This document shows positions 12,201 to 21,793 of a stretch of 64,000 nt of DNA, piece after piece. The notes beneath the pieces are model-generated. The model worked only from the letters and a program-made list of their open reading frames with translations. It had not been told where the DNA came from and searched no databases. Source of the DNA: Neoscytalidium dimidiatum (Eukaryota; Ascomycota; Dothideomycetes; Botryosphaeriales; Botryosphaeriaceae); NCBI GenBank assembly GCA_037367355.1, contig CM074698.1, forward strand, positions 3,658,001 through 3,722,000. The letters are read 5' to 3'. Position 1 is the stretch's first letter. Each line of letters starts with the position of its first letter. Both the position numbers and the translations under genes were made by a program.

Positions 12201-13705
12201 AGAAGAAAAAAAAGAAGAAGGGCGCTGCCGCAGCTCCCGACACTGCCTCTCAAGTCTCGAGTGCGGCCAAAGCTTCGTCTACAGCTCCGGCGACGGCCTC
12301 TTATGCCAATGTTGCCCAGCGTGCGAAGACTCCTCCACCTGAGCCCGTCAAGGCCATCGAGGAGAAGAAGCTTCCTGAGTCCGAAGTTCCTGAATGGGCG
12401 GCACGTCTACTCAGCCAGGTACAGACATCTGGCGGTGTTCCATCTGCAAGTGTCAACGTCGATTCCGAGTCGCTGAAGGCTCTGGAGGCGAACGTGTCTT
12501 CGGAGTTCAACAAGACTTTCACTAAGGAGCTTGAGAGTCTCTACCGCCGTCTGGACGATGATAAACGTGTCCAGGAAGCTGCCGGTGCTGCCAAGATGGA
12601 TGCTGTCCTCCGCTTGGTATCCAGCACCCTCACCGAGAATGTCGAAAAGAGCATTTCGCGCATTGTGACACAAAATCTCCAGAAGATCATTCTGCCCTCT
12701 CTGAGTGATCTCGTCGCCGCTACGCTTGAGCGCCGCCTTAACGAGATTCTCAATGCCTCCGTTCAGAACACAGTTCCTCGTGAAGTCAAGCAGGCGCTTC
12801 CTCACGCTGTCAACATTGCATTCAAGGACCCTGACATTTTACGCCAGATCTCCGACTTGGTGTCTAGCAAGACCACTGCCCATATCGATCAGCAGCTGAC
12901 CCATGTTATTCGTAACACAATCGGCTCCTCCATCCAGAACGTCACAGTCAATGCTGTACAACAAATCGCCGGGGATATGGAGCGTCGCATGGCTGAACAG
13001 GCTCGTCAGGCCGAAATGCAGCGCCAGCGTGACGCTTCGAAAATCGATCAGCTTACGAGCCTGCTCACTGGTCTGAGTGAGACCGTTGCGAGTATGTCGA
13101 CTGCTCAGGCAACCTTCCAGGATGAGATCTTGAAGCTTCAGAGGCAGGTTGCGCAGAACACTGGTTCTGCCCCATCTGCTCCTTCGACGTCTACCTCTGT
13201 TGGCCCTCCAATCCAGAAGAGCGAGGCGGAACAGGAGCAGGAGGAGATTACGCGCTTGATGTCTGAAGGCCAGTTTGAGGAGGGCACGATAATGGTAGGT
13301 CACCCTGTCTTTCTCATGATTGTCGCTCCCGCAATACTAATGTAGATGAAGTGGCTCCAATCACCCCGTCAAACGCAGCTTTTCGACAATCTCTTTGTGA
13401 GGTGCAACCCTGCGTACATCCGAAATCTTACTCCCCTCGTGGCTTTGAGCGTCTCAGCCGCTGTCAGCTCTTCTTTGGAGACGAACATCCCAGAGCGTCT
13501 GATGTGGCTCGATGCTGTCTTTGGTTCTATCGACCCTACGGACCCTGACATCAGGGAGGTCGCACCCAAGATCATGGACGTCCTCTCTTCTCGCCTCCAG
13601 GCTGCGTACATGCAAATTGCTGATAGCAACCCTACGGACCCGGTCCTGAGGAAGATTTCCATGCTTACTCGTCGCGCCAGGGAGTTGAAGGAACTCTCTA
13701 CATGA
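9209..13705 (+). CDS. Enhancer of mRNA-decapping protein 4-like (Edc4/Ge-1) WD40 scaffold
   Basis: Exons 9209-13294 and 13346-13705; 51-nt phase-0 intron (GTAGGT, branch ACTAAT, TGTAG); 1481 aa. Order: Pro/Ser/Gln-rich low-complexity N-terminus (1-330) containing short helical motifs such as LQELFARLKSP, SLLNLLKF and QDLLLRLLNHP; acidic/Ala-rich stretch (330-430); WD40-like propeller from about 438 (RPFVSIELKTLKEPP) to about 830, with IASLDKAGRLRFWDIREL and VGLKQNHTLQLWDL; a Ser/Thr-rich linker with a Lys run near residue 998; and a helical C-terminus (about 1100-1481) ending in a globular segment (DNLFVRCNPAYIRNLTPL). This layout matches metazoan/plant Edc4 (Ge-1, VARICOSE), the processing-body scaffold that links Dcp2 to its activators. 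Met at 9209 is chosen because MADLQELFARL begins the conserved part. Confidence 0.87.
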
Positions 13706-16129
13706 GTTATCCTCACCCTATCTCCGCTATGAAGTGAGACAGCAGATCGACGCTGGAATTCCACTTGCGGTCGTTCCCGGCCTGGGCGTGAAAGTCCTGG
13801 GTTTACTACAGTCCAAAGTCGGACAGGAGCGGCGTACTTGAAGATGCTGGAACATGCTCTCAAGCGCCTGTCATTTCGCCCATGGCTCAGTCTAGAGCGG
13901 ATTTCCAGGTCCCTTCTTCCAAATTGATACAAATTTTTGCACTTTTGCTTTTGCGATGATTTCCATATCTGATTGCTTTCCCGTGGTTCATTTCTTTTTC
14001 CCTCTGTTTTCGCGTTCTGAGCGTATGCACCACGTAATATCATGGCCGCACACGAGTCTCCTTTTCCCCCTTTCTCTTCCGTCATGACTAAACAAAAAAG
14101 TTCTGGTACGGACATACGAAAAAAGTAGGAGCATTTTGAGGCGTGATCTTCATTAGCCAACGGATACTATTCCCTCCCCGCATCAGCACACGGATATGTA
14201 CATGGAGGCATTGCTCATGTTTGTGATTTCAGTTCCCTCTTTCTCTCCTTTGCTGGCGAGATGATAGGCTGGGCACAATGCTGGGTTGGATGAGATGGAG
14301 ATGGGACAGGGCATCTAGTGCTCTACCTATTTAGATAGCCCGGCTTGAGGTTTCTTTCTTTTCGTCTTTTTCGCTCTGCCGCTGAAAATGCGGCGGAGAA
14401 AGACAGATAGTGGGAAATCCTTCTTGCTTGGCTTATCTGCTGGGTTGTGACTCGATCGACATCATGCTGGGGGAGGTACCGTGTCTTTTGCTTACGGCAT
14501 ATCACTCGCTTTCTTTCCGGGATCTGTGTGGTCGTGTAGTGGAGGATCTTTTCTCTCTTACTGATGATGTACGTGTGGCATGGCTTCATGGGCCCAGAAC
14601 GGCGACACAAGGGTGGTTTGCTGTCGGTTCGAGGTCTAACGCGCTATTGCTGAGAGCATCTGGTTGCTTTGCGCCCAGCTCTCTCTCATTCTAATTCCAT
14701 GCTTATGGTTGTTCTCACTCATACACTCTTTTTCACTCTACTCTCTACACGGTTCTCTTGGGAGGTCGTCTCGTACTTCTTCAGCCCTAGATAGGAAAAC
14801 GGAACGGGGGATCTCCTGATCCGAGTAGAGTGGTCAATGCGAATGATTGCGTTTATGCACACAATTCTACTAAGTGGGTGTTTGGCGTTCCTTTGCCTTA
14901 TCAATGATAAGCGGTGGAACCGATATAGCCAACCGACAACGAGAAGCTCATACTATGCCATCAAAATTTCGAAATAGCGCAACGCTGCTGCTGTGGATAT
15001 AGACGGTCGTGCGATGAGCCGCCGTTCAGGTAGTTTCACTTAGGGACGCGGGACATTGTTTTTGGGAATTGATGACGGGCTTCAGTATTCACTTCGACAC
15101 GTCCTTCTCCAGCCATCACGGACACACGGAGTGCCAGCTCGATGAAGCCGGGCAGAAGTCGGAGAGGACTGGCCGAATCGATCTGCGGTTGACAAATACG
15201 ACGCTCCGACATTGAGCCTGGCGCTCGGTGTCGCGTGATCATGTACGAGGCTGATTCCAGAAGTTTCGTGACAGATAGACTATTTTGACCGGGTGAATCG
15301 ACCTCCTATCTAATGTGGAAGCGCCGCTGTGGAACAATATTAAAGCTACCAGCCAGCATTGTAACAAATGCGGTGTCGTTCTTTTTCAATTCGACAGCCG
15401 CTACATCACCACATGGGGAGTTAAAGCAGTCATTCGGCCGTACATTTTCGTACATGCTGGTGGGATTTCCATCCAGGTGGCTGCTTCAGCTCCACATCTG
15501 AAAGAGTTTACGAAAACAATAGTGTAGCCCAGGGCTCGCAACCGACAAAGCAAGGCAAGGCAAGGCAAGGCAATTTAAGGAACTTTTTCAAAACAAACTT
15601 GGTGAGGCAACCCCACACTTTTCTTGTCTCAGTCGCTTAATAGTGCAGCATTGGCTAAGAATCAATCAGACAAAGTGACCATGATGGTCCTATCTACAGT
15701 AACAAGTGTGCTCTGATAAAATTATTCTGGCAGCCGACGGTTGGCTAGAGCCGAGGTGTTGTTTGGCCATTGGGGCGGCTAATGGTCGTGATCCGTGTTT
15801 TAGCCACCGTGATCACTCTCCCTGAGTCGTAATGTCAACCCGGCGCTCCACCTATTTCTGTTTGATGCCTATACAACTCTCCATTGGTTTACCCATATCG
15901 TTTCCTGCAACGCAGCCAGCTCATCTTTAAAATCCCGTCGCCATCCAAATAGCTTCTTAGCCATCGGCAGCCTCTTGTGACAATATCTGCCTGGTCTCTC
16001 CCTCGGCGTTTTCTCACACGGTAGTATACTGGCTTCGAATGCGACATCGACCGCGAGCTGCTGGATATCGATGTGTAGTACACGTCCGACGGCCGGGGAA
16101 ATGATCCCCTTCTTTCCCGACGGAATATA
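13706..16129. other. Long gene-poor interval
   Basis: About 2.4 kb with no frame that reads like a conserved protein. It contains a short GCAAG tandem run and ends at a decayed dehydrogenase. The first few hundred bases are probably 3' UTR of the EDC4-like gene. Confidence 0.45.
15550..15574. repeat. GCAAG pentanucleotide tandem repeat
   Basis: Four perfect GCAAG units followed by GCAAT. Confidence 0.8.
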
Positions 16130-16415
16130 TCCGACAACAACGCCGCGCTCGAGGGTATCACACGCGCGTGGGCAATGGAGCTGGGGCCGAAAGGGTACAT
16201 GGTCATCACCGTCGCGCCCGGCGCGACCGAGACGGACATGACGGCCGGGGCGGGCGGACGATCCGCTGGGGCGGAGGAGGAGACGCCGCTGAGGATGATA
16301 GGGACACCGGAGGTGGTGGCGAAGGCCGTCGCGTGGTTGAGTGGGAAGGAGGCGAGATAGATTACTGGGCAGTGCGTGTCGGCTACAGGCGGGGCAGCGA
16401 TGTATCAAGGGGGTC
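16130..16415 (+). pseudogene. C-terminal relic of a short-chain dehydrogenase/reductase
   Basis: The plus-strand reading frame gives AALEGITRAWAMELGP, VITVAPGATETDM and ETPLRMIGTPEVVAKAVAWL, the hallmark C-terminal half of classical SDRs. It is interrupted by TAG at 16358-16360, after which the same frame continues ITGQCVSATGGAAMY, the usual SDR ending (typically preceded by Trp, so TGG has become TAG). Just upstream, where the catalytic YxxxK should precede AALEG, the frame reads I-S-D-N-N, so both catalytic residues are lost. I could not find a readable Rossmann N-terminus (TGxxxGxG) nearby. The TGG to TAG change is the type made by RIP, but one site proves nothing. Confidence 0.75.
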
Positions 16416-17051
16416 GTCTGGGGAGAAGGTCGCCGTTGGATTAGCGTTTGTCTTTTTGGTTCAGAAGATCTCGTCTTTGATATCACTGCTCGTCGCCCCG
16501 GATTGCAATGGCGAGCTGTTTGGTGACAACCGTGACACAGATTAGGTTGTAATATTCTACTGTTGGCTCTCCAGAACACTCTTGGAGAATGCAGACGAAG
16601 CAAGATGCGCCGAATTGGTTGTTTCGGTGATCGCTATGAAGAGTGGGTTACGGAAGAGTTTTTCGAGCGTTATAGCCTTGCGGGTCTGCTTACAGGATGT
16701 AAATGGACCACTACTACTCTCCTTTCTAGTACTTGTACAAATCTTTTTTGGAAGCAAAAGTCTGAAGCTCTATATAAGCTCCTAATCGAGATATGAGAGT
16801 CCGCTTGTACGAGAATAGCAGTCTCCTCTGACTCTGTTCCTTTTCTCCGTCTCCACATCCTGTTCAACGCAACGCAAAGCGCGTCGCTTCCTCTGTCAAC
16901 CATAATCTGTGTTTTCCCAGATTGAACCCTCAGCATCGTCCAGCTGCAACTAGCCATTAGGACTTTTCGAATAGAACGGAACCTCATCCATGAGCGTCGA
17001 CAGTGTTCTTGTTGATGCCCCTCATCGCCGAAAGCCTCCTGAGCCTCCTCA
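16416..17051. other. Intergenic, no gene seen
   Basis: Lies between the SDR relic and the 3' end of the RING gene; the right part probably holds the 3' UTR of the latter. No recognisable feature. Confidence 0.4.
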
Positions 17052-17990
17052 TCAGTCGAAGATTTCTGAATCCTCTTCTCCGAACTCTTCACCATCATTC
17101 TCCAAACTCTCACGGGCCATGGCCTCGGTAGCCATTATTATATCCCCATCCTCATCCACGTATTCATAAAGGCCCTCATCATCGCTCCCAGCCTCCTCCT
17201 CATCGTCATCCTCATCCTCATCCTCATCCTCATCATCCGCCCACCACCTCCCCTCCCAACCATCGCCACCACGACGTCGCTCCCACACCCCCTCATCCTC
17301 CTCCTCCTCCTCCTCCACCCCCACCCCATCGTCCTCCCCTTCCTCCCCCTCCCACCCCAATCTCCCCGCCACCCTCCGCCTGCACATCGGACACGCGCGC
17401 CTCCGCCGCAGCCACTCGCGCAGACAGGCCCGCCCGAACACGTGCCCGCACGGCAGCCGGCTCGGGGCCGCGCACAGGAACGCCTCGTCCTCGCCGCGCA
17501 GGGCGGCCGGGGTGCCGAACAGCGCGGCGCCCAGCGCGGCGGTGCCGCCCTCTATGCGCGCGATGTCGCTGGGGCGCAGGCCGGCGAAGCGCTCGTGGCA
17601 GATGGCGCAGGTGATGGTGGGGAGGGCGGCGGGGGGCACGTGGGTGATGGTAGTCGTGGTTGCGGTCGTCGTCGTGGTAGGAGCAGCGGTTGCGGTCCTG
17701 GTGATGGCGGCCGAGTCCGTGCGGGCGGCGGCGTAGGGCACGATGTTGGCGCTGACGGCTTCGAGCCGGGCGAGGATGGCGTCTGCGCCTTGCGCGGCGC
17801 GGTCGCTGCTCGGGAGCGGGTCGGTGGCTGCGGCCGCGCGCAGCTCGGCGAGCGTGCGGTGGCGCTGCGTGAGGTTGCGTTGGGCGTGCCTCATGCGGGT
17901 GATGAGGTCGGACATCTCGCGCAGCTCGGCGTTGGAGGGAGGATGTGGTGCAGCGGCGCCCGGACCGGCGGGGTTGTTGGATGAAGACAT
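17052..17990 (-). CDS. RING-type zinc-finger protein with acidic C-terminal tail
   Basis: Single-exon 312-aa protein. It has an N-terminal helical segment (20-80), a Thr-rich spacer (95-120), and a RING-like domain with Cys128/Cys131 (ITCAICHERF), a long Ala/Gly-rich loop, then Cys181-Gly-His183, Cys189 and Cys200/Cys203 (LPCGHVFGRACLREWL, CPMCRRRV). The position usually holding the fifth ligand (Cys or His two residues after HVF) is Gly, a variant common in fungal CGHVFG-type RINGs; Cys173 in the loop is a spare ligand. The C-terminal third is Glu/Asp-rich, partly coded by a GAGGAT-type repeat at 17205-17240. E3 ubiquitin ligase activity is the family expectation; no substrate can be named. 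Confidence 0.8.
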   Translation of the reverse strand: MSSSNNPAGPGAAAPHPPSNAELREMSDLITRMRHAQRNLTQRHRTLAELRAAAATDPLPSSDRAAQGADAILARLEAVSANIVPYAAARTDSAAITRTATAAPTTTTTATTTTITHVPPAALPTITCAICHERFAGLRPSDIARIEGGTAALGAALFGTPAALRGEDEAFLCAAPSRLPCGHVFGRACLREWLRRRRACPMCRRRVAGRLGWEGEEGEDDGVGVEEEEEEDEGVWERRRGGDGWEGRWWADDEDEDEDEDDDEEEAGSDDEGLYEYVDEDGDIIMATEAMARESLENDGEEFGEEDSEIFD

Positions 17991-18756
17991 CTTGTCTGTT
18001 TAATCCGCTGGCTCGTGGGTTGGTGTTCGTTTCGTAGCGCGGGTGTGTCAATGGCAGGAGAGCCGACGCGGTGTTGAGGAAGTGTTGACAGTTGCTCGCG
18101 TGCGGACGGTGTTAATTTTTTTTTTTTTTTTGTGCTGGCACGGTGGGGAGAGGGTAGATCAGTTCCTGTGGGCAAGCGAATGCAGAAGGAATGGCCCCTC
18201 TATAGGGCCGCTTCGATTTTGCGCCGCTTCTGGCGTCAGGGTCCAAGAGCCAATCCGTGGGTGAATGTAAGAAAAGTTTGCTTTCTCACCTCTCACTTCG
18301 AAGAAAGCCGACGCATCTCGGTTTTATTCTGCCGGATCCTTGTTTGAGAGATAGCTCATGATCCACACAGATGGTTTGTTCTGCTACTTTCTCTTATTCT
18401 TGATTATCAGGAAGGTTTAGTTGTCCTTCGCTTTTCCGAGAAAGATGAAGCTTTGAGCTACGACGTCACTCCGCTTGATGTTTTTGAGCAGGTGGATGAT
18501 TTACGTCGCCCATAGCCACGCGCATTTCTGCTATAGTCGACAGCAGAGACCCTGACTAACCGACATTCAATACACCTCGCGAAAGCAACTGATGTCTGCT
18601 GAGACACTTTACGCAGAGCTGTTTGTTTTAAACATCTAAAGGTTGAAGTCAGGTCCAAGCTCGACGGGCCACGATTACTGATAGAGTACTTTCACTTCTT
18701 CTTGTTTGCTACACATTTAGAGAAACTCAGCGACATACCCGACCTCCATTTCCATC
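17991..18756. other. Intergenic, upstream of the RING gene
   Basis: Holds the leader and presumed promoter of the minus-strand RING gene and a T run at 18117-18131. No coding frame with family similarity seen. Confidence 0.45.
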
Positions 18757-19574
18757 TCATGAGTATTCCTGGCTTAATACAGCAGGCTGCCAGTCACAAA
18801 GCCTCGCTGCTACAGTGAACCGGTACAGAGCCTCAAATCCCCTATACACTGACCCCTTCACTTCCCGAACCGGGCAACCACATCCTCTTATACCATCCTC
18901 CGCATACAACGGCCCTTCCCACCCCTCCCTCATTCCCATAATCCCCATCAACGTCCTCAGCGCCTCCACATCCTCCCCATCCCGCACACCATCCATCCGC
19001 GCCCCAAGCCTCCCGACTAACGCCTCGAACGCCTCCGCATCGCCATCGTCCCGATCCATCCTCCGCGCGCAATCCCCGGAAATCAATGGATTGCGGCCAT
19101 GAATGGTAAGGGCTTTGAGGAGCAGTTGGGAGAGAAGCGCAGAGTTACGGCCTTGAAGTTTGGGAATTGGCCGAATTGACTGACAGCTGGCATGAAGGCG
19201 TCGAGAAGCACCTGTTCGTCTTTATCTTCGTCTTCGTCCTTCTTTTAAACCCAAGTCATGCTGATCGTTTGATCTGGAATACAACAAACCTCGTCGTCTT
19301 CGATGGTGTTGATGTACAAATCCCGCACGTATTTCCGAAGATTTTCATCTTCCAGAATGCGAGTGTAAATCGACGCTGTCGTGGCACGGATATATGGCAA
19401 TGCGCTCGAACAGAACTGGGGTGGTGATTCTGTGAAGAACGACATGAGGCGGAGAACTTGCAATGCGCATAGACTCTGCCCTGAATAGGACCAGGTGCGA
19501 TGGCCGCAATCATCATCTTCATGCTCCGGTTCTACAACACATTCGGCGATGCGAAGCATGAGCTCTTCCGGCAG
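18757..19574 (-). pseudogene. F-box-like protein gene, probably frameshifted
   Basis: On the minus strand LPEELMLRIAE (from 19574) is a textbook F-box opening, followed by SLCALQVLRLMS, ALPYIRATTASIYTRIL and LRKYVRDLYI, the usual pattern of fungal F-box proteins. A 48-nt phase-0 intron (19242-19289, GTTTGT...TTAAAAG) joins IEDDE to KDEDEDKDEQVLLDAF, and the frame continues FGQFPNFKAVTLRFSPNCS, again typical. It then stops at TGA (19083-19085). A second open frame overlaps and runs on to 18757 (DRDDGDAEAFEALVGRL...), so the natural gene probably continued there and has lost frame near 19090-19150. No in-frame ATG precedes LPEEL, so the start is also uncertain. It could instead be a truncated gene or an intron I did not find. 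Confidence 0.45.
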
Positions 19575-20213
19575 ATGTAGGAGGTGCGATGACGTGGCTG
19601 TCGAGAGTGACTGGCTACAACCGAAGGGGCATAGCAGGCTGGCCTAGTGGTGGGAAATTGGGAAGTTTCAGTTTTATCCTGCGTCGAGAAACGGGGCCGA
19701 CGCGCCAGGCAACAGTGCGCGGGCTACGACGCCACTTTCTCTTGTAGGCTACCTCTTTTTACTCTGGGCATGGCTGAACCTCGGGGCTGTAGCAGAGCAC
19801 CGTAGTCACTATGCTGGAGGGATAGGACTCCGTACTTGAAGGTTTATATGGAGGATTGCACATTATGAGGCCGCGTTCCGCAGTTCATCTCTCCTGTCTT
19901 AGTCTTCGGAAAGGCAGCAGTTGGTTCCGCGACGGCATCATCTTGGCCGCCAGCCATCAAATTTGAGAGGAGGGAACAAGATGATTGAGAAATCCTGATC
20001 TCTCTCTCTCTGTCTCTCTCTCTCTCTCTCTTTTGCCATCCTGTCACAGCACGAGTTGCGCCGTGATTTCCGCCAGAGGTGAATGGTGGAAGGTGCTCCC
20101 ATCTACCACTGGCGGCTACCCGCCGGGGCTACAAATTCTCCATACCTGCCACGCCTTTCTTCCGCAAACACCATCCCCCATCATCGAATCAGTAATACAC
20201 GCTCATTTCAAAG
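19575..20213. other. Intergenic, promoter region of the M35 protease gene
   Basis: Contains a CT microsatellite at about 200 nt before the protease start and no convincing gene. Confidence 0.4.
19999..20031. repeat. (CT)n microsatellite
   Basis: About 16 CT units with one TG interruption, in the likely promoter or leader of the M35 protease gene. Confidence 0.85.
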
Positions 20214-21793
20214 ATGAAGTCGCTTCTTCAGCTTTTTGTTTTCGTTCTGCTAGCGTTGTGTGCATGTGGCTTATCTGGGCCAGCTGCTTCCATCGGCAAT
20301 ACCACCAACCATCCTGACCTTTCTTCGTCCACCAAACCTGCAAAGGCCGGCCCGGGAATCGCTGTCAAGCTCGAATCGACCGGGAATACACTCATGCGTC
20401 TGACTGTCTCCAACACTGGCGATGTTGATCTCAACCTTCTCACCCCTGGCTCCATGTTGGACACACGTGACGTCAAGCGTATCGTTATATTCTCCGCTGG
20501 TGTGCTTGCAGTTTCATTCCATTTGCTGCTGCATCTGCTAATTACTCCCTGAAAGACACGCACATGCGCATTCCTTACTCGGGCGTTAGACTCAACATCG
20601 CCACTGGCCCAACCTTCGACCCAGAATCCTTCCTCTCTCTCCCAGCCGGCATGTCGAAGACTCTCAACTTCGATGCTCAAAGAAATCACAATCTCGCCGC
20701 TGGTGGCAAGTTCATAGCCGTCGCTGCAGGCCGCATGTTGTACGCCAAAGACAAATCGACCACCATCGAGCCCGGCTTCTTGCCCTATCTCAGCAACCGT
20801 CTCGAGATTACAGTCAACGCCGCACTGGCTGCGCAGGTTGAGAGGTTCACCGTCAATAACACCTCACACATGAAGCGTGCTCTCATCCACAGTAGCTGTG
20901 GCAAGGTTAGGGCGGGTAAAATCAGCGCTGCGATCCCTCGCGCCTACCAAATGGCCAAGGCAGGTGCGAAGGAGGCCTTGGTCACAGACAGTTACTGGTA
21001 AGCACATGGCCAATATTCTGCTTGTCGGCTGCATCGCTGAATAGTGGCAGGTTCTGGCGCTTCTTTGGATCAACCGACAGCAGCGTCAAAGGCGAAGTCT
21101 CCGACCGCCTCAACTTCGTCGCTGGCGAACTCTCAGAAGGAGGTACAAACCTGCTCACCATCAGATGCGACTCCCCTGACGGGCAATGCAAGGGCGACAC
21201 GCAAGCGTACGGTCTGGTCGACGACAACGGAGAGGAGACCAACGAGCTCGTCATCTGCCCCCACGGGTTCAGAACCATCATCGGCATTTCTGGTTGCTAC
21301 CAGGTCGACCTGGCCATGCTTTTGGTCCATGAATTTCTACACAAGCCCCAACTCGCGAGTCTGGTACCCAATCACAACTACGACGGCCTGCCGGATGATC
21401 TTGAGCGTGGTTGGCCGATAGTCGAATGCTTGACAACGTATGAGGCCCTGATCAACCCAGACAATTATGCCTTTCTATCGCAGGGTTAGCTCTTCCCTTG
21501 AGGATCCCGCATGTGTATTTGGATTACTTTTATGAGCTGACATACCTCGCGCAGTGTCTTATCTCAACTGTCCGCCAATGTCATTTGACTGGGACAAATA
21601 CTGTAACCCAGACGACCCATCCGATGACTCAAACGACGACGAGCCCGATTTCAAAGCCTATGAGGAGCCTTGCGTTGATCCCGAAGAGGACCAAAGGGAC
21701 TGGGACAGCTGTGCAGAAGAGGGACCGGTTGTCTCAATGTCGACGTCAAGCTCAACGTCAAGCACAATCTCAACCCCGGCACGGATCGCTTAA
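20214..21793 (+). CDS. Secreted deuterolysin-like metalloprotease (M35 family)
   Basis: Four exons, 20214-20499, 20556-20997, 21051-21484 and 21555-21793; introns of 56, 53 and 70 nt; 466 aa. Begins with a signal peptide (MKSLLQLFVFVLLALCACG). The propeptide region shows the deuterolysin pattern (LTVSNTGDVDLNLL, VKRIVIF, RIPYSGVRL, LPAGMSKTL). The catalytic part has HEFLH (HExxH) and, downstream, ALINPDNYAFLSQ, equivalent to the NADxYAlyA segment whose Asp is the third zinc ligand in aspzincins. Cys pairs (SSCGKV, IRCDSPDGQCKG, ISGCYQ) suggest disulfides. The C-terminus adds an acidic and Ser/Thr-rich tail not usual in deuterolysin. Extracellular protein degradation is the expected role. The first intron is placed using branch CTAAT and acceptor GAAAG; an apparent nearer acceptor would leave a 12-nt intron. 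Confidence 0.85.

Noticed and set aside
14620..14645. GGTTCGAGGTC, reminiscent of a tRNA B box
   Set aside because: Does not match GGTTCGANTCC and no acceptor stem or A box could be found around it.
15869..16603. 244-codon minus-strand open frame
   Set aside because: It lies opposite the SDR relic, which explains the sequence better on the plus strand.
20500..20533. Very short (12-nt) intron and a nearer acceptor in the M35 gene, giving PFAAASANY
   Set aside because: Too short for splicing; the 56-nt intron with branch CTAAT yields the conserved RIPYSGVRL block.
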